64,000 bases of DNA from Lingula anatina. Lineage: Eukaryota; Brachiopoda; Lingulata; Lingulida; Lingulidae. The stretch lies in contig NW_019774947.1 in NCBI RefSeq assembly GCF_001039355.2, positions 434,001 to 498,000 on the forward strand, in the 5' to 3' direction. Within the stretch, counting starts at the first letter, position 1. The number at the start of each line of letters is the position of its first letter. This document shows, piece after piece, positions 12,300 through 22,060 of the stretch. The notes under the pieces are model-generated. The model was not told the DNA's origin and searched no databases. It saw nothing but the letters and a program-made list of their open reading frames with translations. The translations under genes and the position numbers were made by a program.

Positions 12300-12960
12300 A
12301 TCATTCATTTGGCGCTCACCGACCACTTATACCCCGGAAGAAAAACAGAAATCGAAACAGCAAAGCTGACACGCGGTAAAGAGGAAAGCGGATCTTTCTC
12401 TATTCTTACCCGAACAGGTGGTGCCGGTTTCCCAGGCCCCTTGACCAACACAGCTATAAACTCTTCTTTCTGTGTCCTGTCTGTGTTTGTTTTGACTCCT
12501 ACCTTCACGGTGACAGTGTCACTTCACTTTACAACTTTTTTATTGCTGTCGTTGACCTTACGAGTGGAACTGTTACCCGTAATAAAACTGTTATCTCCTC
12601 TTTTGCCTTTTAATTCTTCTATTAAATCATGCTCTCAGAGCTCTCCCAGGCTCTACGTCCTTGATGGAGCTACAACAAATCATGTGAAGGACTTTGAGTG
12701 CCCTGTCTGGGACCTTAGTCTGACCGCTATCATCGACCAACGTGCTGAAGATTACGGGAGAGCAAACACTGATTAGATTGATAGCGTGGGTAATTTATTT
12801 ACTTCCTGGTTAAGGTGAACACAATATACAGCTCAGCTGTGTCACAGCTAACGCAATTTTTAAAGCTCTTGCGGAACAGGAGACCTGATAATGCTTATCT
12901 AGCAACAAAAGCGTCAGTACTTATCCGTATTTCATCTTATTTATGCAGTAATTTAAAGGT
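12300..12960. promoter_or_regulatory. Candidate 5' region of CCDC103, possibly bidirectional
   Basis: This segment is less AT-rich than its surroundings and lies just before the CCDC103 start exon. On the plus strand a donor TTTAAAG/GTATGT at 12958/12959 pairs well with the acceptor TTTCTAAATCCAG at 13209, suggesting a 5' untranslated exon ending at 12958 and an intron of about 250 bp. On the minus strand a strong GTAAGA donor follows GTTCGG near 12381, so a divergent transcript (perhaps of the unnamed minus gene) could start here. The 202-codon plus frame (12168-12776) and the antisense frame are not recognised as proteins. The promoter role is inferred from position. Confidence 0.35.
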
Positions 12961-13215
12961 ATGTATAGTCATCTTGATAGTTTTTAAGTCACCTCATGTT
13001 ACACAGAGTGCCCAGAATTGGATCTACTTACTTCACGAGATTTTTTTATCAATCAAAGGGATAATTCAAACTCCTTATTTTCAGGCTTCAAATTCAACCC
13101 GTTCTTGGGGCAGAACTTATGCAGCAGGCCTCCTATCCACCCCAAACCCATCTGAAACATTCTCAGTCCTTGATTTTTCTACGTATTTTGTTTGTTTTTC
13201 TAAATCCAGTGTAAA

Positions 13216-13373
13216 ATGGCTTCAGCCAAGGAAGATAAGATAGACTTTGACAAACTGGAGCAGGAGCTGAGTGCAGCAGTCACAGCAGATGAGCGATATT
13301 GGAGAGAGAACGATGCCAAGTTCAGGGCCGTCAACCAAAAGGTGGCCACATATGATGAGTTTAGGTAAAGAAG

Positions 13374-13404
<31 letters not shown>

Positions 13405-15554
13405 CATTTATTGTATTTCCTGGTTAGGATCTCTCTTTTTTTTCATGAATTTTGATAATCGGCTTTTGAATTCTGCCAAGGAATGTAAACAGAAGCCTAT
13501 ACCCTCATGTACTGCTGTAATCTTTGTTTTATTAGACCTGAAGCTGATCTTTGCTTCTTTGACCCTCACCTGAGGTTCAAGTTGAAACTACATGAAGGTA
13601 AACCACAAACTTTCAAAATTATCTTCCACATTGTGCTGACTGCTCTGTACCATTGTCTTAGACCTGAATGAGCTATGACGTGAGGCAATTCCCTTTTTCT
13701 TTCCTTCAGAATTCCTTAGGTTTAATGAGGGTATGTGAACTAACATTTGTATTTTTGATAGGATATTTTGCTATTCTTTACCTTTAATTTTGGATGCACT
13801 GTAGCACAGATATATAAAAGGTTTCATTTGTTACCTGTCACTGTCATTCTGTTAGTTGTGATAAGAAGCAGTTTTACAAGTGTGTTATTGTGCTGCTTCC
13901 CTATCTCTTGTAGGGATATAGTGCTTGCAGCTCATCTGAAACCTCTGGAGAAGACAGACAAGATACAACAGGACAGATTCAAGCAGCCATGGAATACCAT
14001 TGCTGACTCGGCGTCTTTGTCTTCTTCCAACACTTCTGACACAGACACTTTGCAGAAAGTATGTGTGAACGTCGATATTATAATTACTAAATAGATACAT
14101 TGCACTAGTAAGATTTTTTTCTTAATTAATAGAACCCTAGATTAATTGCATGCAGTAAAAATTCAGTATTTCTTTCAATGTGAACAAAAATTTTAACAAA
14201 CAAAAAAGAAAAAAAAAAGAAAAAGAAAAATGGGGTTAGAAGTAATAACTTTTCTTGAAGCAGGTAGATGAAGGTTTTTTTCCCGTTTTTAATTACAGGG
14301 TGACAAAAAAAAAAAAAATTGAAATTTTAAATCCTACAAAGGTCCATCAAAATTCAAGAAATTTGCTGGTTTTTAACTTCAATATGGGCATGATCATTCC
14401 AAAGTTTCAGTATTCTTGGTTGCTTTGCATAAAAGGAATGTTCTTTTTAAAAGTGTTCTCCCGAGGCAACGGATGCACACTTGAATATGTGGCAAAATTT
14501 TGTTAATTTCTCAAACACATTTCTCCTTCGGGATTTACCTGATTTTTACTGTGATTGCTCTCCACCATTCACCGATCATTTGAGGGTTGTTCTGGTACAC
14601 TTTATCTTTGAGATACCCCCACAAATAAAAATATGGTGAGGTTCAAGTCCATTGAATGCGGTGCCCACTCAACGTCACACTCTCTGCTAATCAGCCACTC
14701 CTGAAATCGCTCTCTCAGTAAGGCTATTAAGTCTCACCTTGGTACCTGTCACTGTGTGATCACCTGGATGGCCTGAATGTATGACACTCAATGAGGTGAT
14801 GGTCTATCCAGGGCAGCATACACCTAGTAAAAGGTATCAGGGTGAGATGGCAATAACAATTTGTCTTTGATATGACCACATAAATGTCAGAGTTTGATTT
14901 ATATATATGTTGTCTTAGATAGGGGTAAATGTTGCATACCATTTATTGTAATGCAAGTTGTGCTTAGCACAGAGATCCATGCTCTTTCACTCAGCATTTT
15001 GAGCGACTGATGTCTAGAAAATACTTAATACAAGCTTTTCGAAAACTTGCATTTGATAGGAATCTCCACATGAAAACAAAGTTTACAAGACTGCTATGAA
15101 TATTTTGCTTGAATAATGACCATTATCATTAAAAAAAAAACATTTTTATGCATTTCAGATGGAAATAAAAATTCCAAACAATGGGCATGAATTTGCACAA
15201 TCCTGGAGGCGCCACTGCAAGACCAGCCAAGACAAGCTTAATTACCTCCGACACATTGGAAGCAAAAACTTACAAGCAATATTCAAAGCGGAGATCAGTT
15301 TTGGTCTTCTAGGAGAAATTATAGACGCACTTCTTAATGACTTGTCTGACAATATTTTTGTAGTGGAAGTACTGGAGAGTTTGACCCTTGCTGGGCGCTT
15401 TGGTTTATCACTGACATTTTTAAGCAGCTCAGAGAAAGAAAACTGTGAAAAGCTATTTAGCAAGCTTGATGGAGAAATTCCAGAGGATAACACGGATTTG
15501 AAAAATATGTTGGAAAAACTGAGAGAGAAATTTCAAGTGAAAACATCTTCATGA
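13216..15554 (+). CDS. CCDC103: Coiled-coil domain-containing protein 103, dynein arm assembly factor (three exons)
   Basis: Joined exons 13216-13364, 13914-14058 and 15159-15554 give 229 residues (human about 242). All junctions are GT/AG and in phase: AG/GTAAAG, then CTTGTAG acceptor, AAA/GTATGT, then CATTTCAG acceptor. The N-terminal part matches the family closely: [19 protein letters not shown], then [18 protein letters not shown] and, in exon 2, [16 protein letters not shown]. Exon 3 carries the C-terminal RPAP3-like helical domain (about residues 105-200), with SWRRH, FGLLGEI and the [12 protein letters not shown] segment near 176. In animals CCDC103 is a cytoplasmic and axonemal factor needed to attach dynein arms to ciliary microtubules; this role is assigned from family knowledge. 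The acceptor 7 bases before the ATG implies a 5' UTR intron. A plus-strand poly(A) signal AATAAA lies at 15877-15882. Intron 2 hosts a decayed transposon. The gene converges with VAMP7. Confidence 0.94.
13374..13404. repeat. (GA)n microsatellite at the start of CCDC103 intron 1
   Basis: A run of GA dinucleotides begins about ten bases after the exon 1 donor (GT at 13365). The donor itself, AGGTAAAG, is intact. Confidence 0.9.
14297..14760 (-). mobile_element. Degenerate mariner/Tc-like transposase fragment in CCDC103 intron 2
   Basis: On the minus strand around 14700-14560 the translation contains RFQEWLIS, then [10 protein letters not shown] and, after a frameshift, [20 protein letters not shown]. 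This pattern (a WxxxSxDLxxxD block followed by FLWGxLKxxVY and NNPxxI) is characteristic of the C-terminal part of DDE transposases of IS630/Tc1/mariner-related elements. The block is damaged: SPD has become SMD, the later acidic position is lost and the frame is broken. An end-like motif, CAGGGTGACAAAAAAA, begins at 14297. The other terminus was not found, so the left boundary is better than the right. Confidence 0.65.
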
Positions 15555-16987
15555 CGTAGTGCACCTCAAAAGTTGCTTGGTGTAAGGATGTTGGTTAGAT
15601 AACTTAAAGTGTAGAATTTGAAATTGAAACAAAATGAAGAATTTTTGAAATTATGAATAATGTTTCTTATGATAATTTAATATGTAAGTATGAAATATTG
15701 TTTCAGTTAGGTGTGATGTTGGCAACCAAAAAATAACTCCATGTTCCATTGTTAAAATTTACTTGTCCGAACAATCTGGTTTTGAAGTATATCACAGAAC
15801 TGACAGGTACATTAACTGAGACCTAAATTTCCGGTACTGTATCCTGTGAAGAAAATATATAGGGTCTTTCATATCTAATAAAATAAGGGGGAAAAACAAA
15901 CATGTGAAACACATTCATCAGGCATAATGCATGTCCCATTAAATATGGAAAACAATTTAAAATCAAATTATTTATTGGCATTCTTACATGTTGGTAAAAT
16001 TAGTTTTCTAGCAAAAAATGAGAATGTTTTCTAATTACACTATAAACATTTTTACATGGATATACATCCTAGATTACAATATTTTTTTTTTACTTCTTTA
16101 GCTTTGATCCTATTTTAGGAAACCCTTTTATGATAACAACAAGTGTTCAGGATCCTTAGATAAGCATACTAATGTTATCAAATTTAATTGTCTACATAAT
16201 TATGCAACTATTGAAAAACATATCACTATGGTAACGATGATGCTTTGCATTTTTGTAGTAATAAAATGTTTTTTTATCTTTCTAGGATAATGGATAATGA
16301 AAAACTGACTTGTGTTACATCAGCACAACTAATTTACAGCACGTTGTAAATGAAATCAAACACTTCTTAAAACCTGCTTTCCCCATCAAAACTATTTTAA
16401 AGCACCGTATACAAAATATTATATGATCGTTTTTAATAAAAATTACTCTGGAATACATTAAATAGAAAATTTAATTGACATAATTTTTTTCCAAAAAATA
16501 GAAACTAACTTATTTTCAAAAGCAATTCTCCAACTTTCTCTTGAAAATTCCTTAATATCTTGCCATTTTTGCTCCCTGCCTGGAGTGATGTAGGAATGCA
16601 TTTTTAAAATATGAAAATTCACAGTGAGGAAGAAAAATGACAACATTTCATGCTTGGGACAAACTTATGAAAAATTGTCCTGCAAACACTCAAAAGTACT
16701 TCATACCAGCTAATCCTGGCGATCTGAAATCTGTTGTGTTGAGAAAGCAAAATTATGGCTTGATTCTTAGATCACCCCATGCCTTGCTACATGTAAATCT
16801 GCTCTCACTAATTCATCTCAATCTGGATATGGATTTGAAGTTTATTTAAATATATCAGCCCAAAAGAACCCCCTATTGTTCCACCCTCTGCTAAATAGCA
16901 TGGTCTCTCAAAGCTTTTTACAAATGCCAAAAGAAATCAATTTCCAATTAAAAAAAAATAGTGGCATCACAAATCAGACATTTTAGC
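15555..16987. other. Intergenic space between convergent CCDC103 and VAMP7
   Basis: AT-rich and without coding signals. It holds the 3' UTR of CCDC103 (AATAAA at 15877-15882). On the other strand a VAMP7 poly(A) signal is possible at 16846-16841 (TTTATT on the plus strand). The two genes therefore end tail to tail with roughly 1 kb between the inferred cleavage sites. Confidence 0.55.
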
Positions 16988-19900
16988 CTACTGGGACTCG
17001 TACAGAACTTGCAGTAAACGCCTCACTCCTGGCTGTGCTGTAGTCGGTGTCGTAGCTGTGGTCGAGCCAGAATCACTGGATTTAGGTGGGAGAACCCCCG
17101 TGGAAAACAAGATAATCAATGTCAGTACTATTATGACAATGATCACAGTGCACACTAGGCATATTGTCATTTTGGTGTTTTTCCACCAATATTTCTTCCT
17201 GACCTTCCTGGCAGTTGTGGAAAACATCTTTGACTAAGAAGTGAAATGAAAGAAAAGGATATGTAAGGGTAGGAAATTAACTGTGTACATGATGACAAAC
17301 AAACATTTTGTAGTTGGTATTTAACATATAAAATCTTTATATTTTTACAGAAAACAGGCTATTTACCAATTTACTGACAAACAACTTGCATCTGAAAATA
17401 ATATCAACTTGTGCTAAATAACTTAAAGTTCTTAAAGTTCTAAAGATCTTAAAGTTACCATAAAGTAAAAATCTAGCATTATTCATTAATTAAGAGAGAA
17501 ACAAGTTTATATTTCAAATACTTTAAAAAATTCTCCCTATGAAATAGGTGAAATTAAGAAAACAGAAAAACTAGCAAATATACACACATACCAAAAATTT
17601 ATTTTCAATGGGCAATAATTTTTGAAAATATTACTAAGTTAAATTTTATGTTCAATTTCAAACCCCTCCCTCCCATACACAATTTTTTTTAACTGAATGG
17701 GACATTGCAATAAGTTAACTGCAATACTCACAGTGCCTTCCAATTCCTCACTCCTCTCCACCAATGTGTCCAGTTTTTCTCCTCTCTCCAACACTTTCTC
17801 AATGTTCTGTGTCATAATGCCCTTGACTTCATTCACTTGTTTTTGTACGGCTGACATATTATCACCACCAGAACTGCTTGAAAATTTCTCCTGAAATTTA
17901 ATTCAGAATATGAACAAGACATGCTTTGCCGTAATTAATCAATTGGGAAAAAATCTACCAAAATATAACTAGTACAAAATGAACACCCACTGTTCACTGT
18001 ATAAAACATCAGTTACAAGGTTAAAATTAAAGTCTCTGAATTTTAACAAAATTGCTATATCACATTATCCAAAAAATATTTTATTTGTATGTCCAAAGAA
18101 AATGATTCAAAAGTTTTAAAAAAGAAACTGGGTATAAGTAAGATACTTTTTCTGTGCAAAAAAATTGAAAATTTATAAAGTTATGGTATTGCAATCTAAT
18201 GGTGTGAGCAATTGCAACATAATTCTCAAATTGTGTTTCAAAAAGAAAAAAAAGCTTTTTCCTTACAAAGTTAGGGCATTGATTTTGACTATATTTTAAA
18301 TAAATGGGAAAGCTTTCATATTATGCTGACTTTGGTCGGTTCATGTTTTTTTTTTTTTAATTTTAGCTGAAAGTTTTGTGAAAATCCCCTAAATGGTCAA
18401 GATTACAGCACCAGACACACAAACTTAACTTGGTTGGTCACAAAGAAAATACCCTGTTCATTATATCAATAATAGTTGATACAGGTGGCTCTCACAACCA
18501 AAGTTGATCTAATAGATCCGCACCTCAAATATGGCTGACACTCCTAAAAGTTTACTGCGCAATCCCTGCATGAAGTCTATTAAGTGTCTATAAGGGGATT
18601 ATGTGGCCAGCTTACGAGTTGGTCAGCCATATTTGAGCTGCGGATCTGTTAGTCCAGGGGTCAACATGTTATCAATGTGCTTGCAGTTACAAGCAATGGT
18701 AAAAATTGTGGAAGCTGGTTGTGCAAGAATAACTACATCATGCTAGACAAACCTAAGAATACCAAGTTGCCTACCATATTCTGAGCCAGGACTTGGGCAA
18801 AGTCTCTGTTAAGTTCAAATGGCAAGGCAGTGATAGCTCTGCTGGCCAGACTGCCTGACTGGAACATTCTCTTGATCTTAAAAAAGAGACCAATATCTAA
18901 GCACAACACAATTTGTATTAGACAAACATTTAAGTAATATAAACATCTTAAAATCACATGCTTCAAAAGACAATTCAGGTTTGTCTGTATTTAAAAATTA
19001 TATTAAAAATCAATGTTTATTATTCTACAAACAACTTTACAGTGGAATTTTAAAAAAATTCATGTAAATTTTGCACTGATGCTGTAAGTGAACATTACAA
19101 ATTCATTCCAAATTAAACAGAAACAGTCTCTCTGCCCCCCTCCACACCACCAGCCACACACACCTTGTAATACACTCTGTAGTATTCATAATTAAAAAAC
19201 AAGTAAACAAACAGGCACCTCTGTGAGAAAGGCATAGGGCTGCCTTTTTCCAAAGCTGGCTGCAGATACACACATATATATGATACCATTTTCTACTACA
19301 CAGTGGAATGCATAACTAAAAGGAAAGAGGAAAATCAACAACAGAAAAATAATCCAACAAAATAAAGTTGTACCATAAATGCCATATATAACAGTACTTA
19401 GAAATGCAATAATAATATACAATAATCAATATGAAATAAATAAAAACTACACTACAGTATTTGATTTGTTTAGAGTAAATAAAGTGATAATTGAAGAGAG
19501 GAGGTATTATCAAATGATACATATTCCACAAAATGAAGTTCTATTAAAATCAAAAAGAATATGTAACAAAAAAGGATTGAAAAAACCAAATGATTTATTT
19601 TTATAAAACAATACATTACCGTAACAACATACAATCAAAATGGTCTGCAGTTAACAGAAATGCATTTTTCAACTCTTCTTAACATCTTTCTTACTGTATA
19701 CTTACTTGTTGTGACCCTAGTATGTGACCTTACTGTTATACTTACTTGTTGTGACCCTTGTATGTATCTTTACTGTAATACTTACTTGTTGTGACCCTTG
19801 TATGCATCTTTACTGTTATACTTACTTGTTGTGACCCTGGTATGTGACTTTACTATTATACTTACTTGTTGTGACCCTTGTATGTGACCTTACTGTAATA

Positions 19901-20097
19901 CTTACTTGTTGTGACCCTTGCATGTGGCCTTACTGTAATACTTACTTGTTGTGACCCTGGTATGTGACCTTATTGTCAGTCCTTGTTGGCACATTTCTTA
20001 GCATGTCTTCTGCCACATTCTCGAAGTCCCCAGCCCCAATCTGGTGACTACAAAGGATTGTAGCACCCCTTGATATACAACTGTATTCAATTGTCAT
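16988..20097 (-). CDS. VAMP7: Vesicle-associated membrane protein 7, longin R-SNARE (five exons)
   Basis: Minus-strand exons 20097-19946, 19315-19219, 18876-18775, 17890-17732 and 17233-16988 join in phase to 251 residues (human 220). Exons 1-3 encode the N-terminal longin domain: SRGATILCSH, then NYAFHCVVENGIIYMCV, IKRMFQSG and ITALPFELNRDF. Exon 4 carries most of the SNARE motif, with VNEVKGIMTQNIEKVLERGE; Arg153 is the expected zero-layer arginine. Exon 5 completes it and adds KYWWKN and a hydrophobic anchor (about 193-215). VAMP7 drives fusion of late endosomes, lysosomes and secretory vesicles; the longin domain folds back to control the SNARE motif. After the anchor comes an unusual luminal tail of about 36 residues rich in Thr, Ser and Pro. 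Donors are GTAAGT, GTGCCT (weak), GTAGGC and GTGAGT. The acceptor at 20117 implies a 5' UTR intron. The WWKN region before the anchor resembles VAMP8, but the longin domain settles the name. Confidence 0.95.
18483..18668. mobile_element. MITE in VAMP7 intron 3
   Basis: Left arm AGTTGATCTAATAGATCCGC followed by ACCTCAAATATGGCTGAC. The right arm, reverse-complemented, gives GTTGACCCCTGGACTAACAG followed by ATCCGCAGCTCAAATATGGCTGAC. The arms are about 45 bp and the whole element about 185 bp, with no coding capacity. The CATATTTGA core recurs in elements near 42.6 and 58.9 kb. Confidence 0.7.
19701..19980. repeat. 40-bp minisatellite, seven units, spanning the VAMP7 exon 1 donor
   Basis: Units begin with CTTACTTGTTGTGACCCT at 19701, 19741, 19781, 19821, 19861, 19901 and 19941, exactly 40 bp apart. 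On the minus strand each unit reads AAGGTCACATACCAGGGTC followed by ACAACAAGTAAGT. Each is thus the last part of VAMP7 coding exon 1 plus its 5' splice site. The seventh unit (19941-19980) is the functional copy, joined to the open reading frame upstream. The other six lie in the intron and differ from it at a few positions. Confidence 0.92.
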
Positions 20098-20115
20098 GGT
20101 GCGGAGGGCCTAGGC

Positions 20116-20741
20116 ACTGGAAAAAAAAAAAGAGATTGTATGCAATTTTATATGGGCAGTCCCTTGGACTTGCCTTTGTCATTAAAATAGTTAAATCTTA
20201 TCAAATTAGTTACTAAGTACTCGGTAAATGATTTGGGACAGTAAATAAAAAGGTATTATCCATGCTAATTTGTGTAAAGCCACACACCTTTTTCCCTATT
20301 ACCATTGTCAGTATAAAATAATTATCATTATTATCACCTGCCTATTCACTGCTAAAGTGAGCAAGGAAGTAACAATAACATAAAGGACATATAATGTGAT
20401 GCAGAGGAGACAGATCTTTGCAAATCTACTGCATCTTGGCAGCAAAATCTCCTCCTTTCAGCTAGAAGTACAGATCTCAGGTAGGCAAAAGATTACTATT
20501 ACGTCTTTTGTGTTAAAACTCTTCCTTATGGTTTCTGATATGTACAAGCCTATACTAGTATATGAGTGTTAAATTAATATACAGATAAGACAGATATAGG
20601 TGCACATAACTATAAAATTGACAGCCAGATTAAGACTTGGGAGCTCTCAAAGCTTTTTGCTTAACTTTCACTCCCTCAGGTCCCACACTACTGAAAAGCC
20701 AACCAGTCAAAGTGTCAACAGTAGTGTAACAAAGGCATACA

Positions 20742-20780
<39 letters not shown>

Positions 20781-22060
20781 ACTGGTACATGAGCAAATAA
20801 TTCTAATCTTATTCACAGCTATGTTGACGAAAAAACTAGTTGGCATTTCGGTAATGTCCTTCTTGGGAAGATGAGAGGTAAGCAAATTATTTGAGAGTCC
20901 ACACATCACAGTGGACATACTGCAGCTAGGTGGACAATCATTTTACAGTTACCTGCACTGATGTCCTTTATGTATAAGCACACATCATATACTGTAAATA
21001 GGAGTGCTAATGTACAATGAAAAAAAAAGATGTTAAATATACTGATCATGTCACCAAATTATAAAGAAAATGCTGTCTGAAAAAATAAAGCAAGTTCAAT
21101 TTCCAGTACTTTTGAGTGCGCAGCTCTGAGCAATTAAGACTCCATTTCCCCTTGATAAGACACTGCCTGTTAGTCTAATGCAGCTTTCTTCTACACACAT
21201 CATGTGAGCTTTCACTTATGATTATACAAATGGGAGAAGATAAGTACTGGTTGTGGATGTCTCAAGTGTTTATCTAATGGCACTACAATGTCTGGTTACA
21301 AATTAGAGTTCAAACAAACATCTGTGCCATGACTTCTTAAACACTTTTGTCTTCATCCTGTAAACCTGTCGAAGTAATTTGACCATCGACGATCGTTTCA
21401 CGGAAGTTCCAGCTCCTGTTTAGAATTACCAGTATTATTTTTACAATGCTAAACTACACTTCTACAAACACCTAGTTTTTCACTACACCCTTTACGAAGT
21501 TGTTAACGTCAGATGAAGTGCTGTTACAGCCCCCTGACTATTACTCACATGAATTACAATGATGTCAACAACAAGACAAAACATTTACAAAGTTGTTTCA
21601 TTAATGCAACAATGCCAATATGAGTAAGCAGACCTTGGAAACATACAACAAATAAAACATGAACTTAACTTTCTTGTCATTTTTCTAAATTCAAACTAAA
21701 GTATTCGGATATAGGGTATGACAACCAATCTACCGATTCCCTACCTTCTTTTGCTTAAGATTGCTGCTTTAAGTATGAAAACTATAGTAAAAACTAAGCT
21801 TGTGTCACAAGGAGGCATATTCCGTGGTGGCCATATCGAATCTCGCTATTTACCACTTCCGCTTTTGCGAGATTTAAGGGAAATGACCAATAGATAAAGA
21901 GAATGTATCTACGCTTTGGTATGTTAGAGCCGTAACGATTGGATAAACTTTTGTGTAGGCCGACTTAAAGCAGACCTCAAATGTGTGTGAGCATGATTCC
22001 CCTTCGCACTTGAGGTTACACTTCTTTGTACGGAAGAGTATCCGAATATTTATAAGGAGA
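20116..22060. promoter_or_regulatory. VAMP7 5' UTR intron and candidate promoter
   Basis: The poly-T/CCAG acceptor at 20120-20117 (minus strand), 19 bases before the VAMP7 ATG, shows that a non-coding exon lies upstream. The best promoter candidate is the CpG-containing stretch about 21350-22060. It has ETS-type sites CACTTCCGC (21854) and CACGGAAGTT (about 21400), a GCCATAT site of YY1 type (about 21829-21835) and an ATTGG CCAAT-box core near 21938. On the plus strand AGAG/GTAGGT near 22065 could be a donor of a divergent transcript. An (AT)n tract sits at 20743-20777. Motif matches are by eye, and the role is inferred from position. Confidence 0.35.

Noticed and set aside
13222-13407. Minus-strand frame with a Leu-Ser repeat
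   Set aside because: It is the antisense of CCDC103 exon 1 plus the (GA)n tract of intron 1.
17639-17857. VAMP8 as the name of the minus-strand SNARE
   Set aside because: The SNARE and anchor segments resemble VAMP8, but the upstream exons add a longin domain, which VAMP8 lacks.
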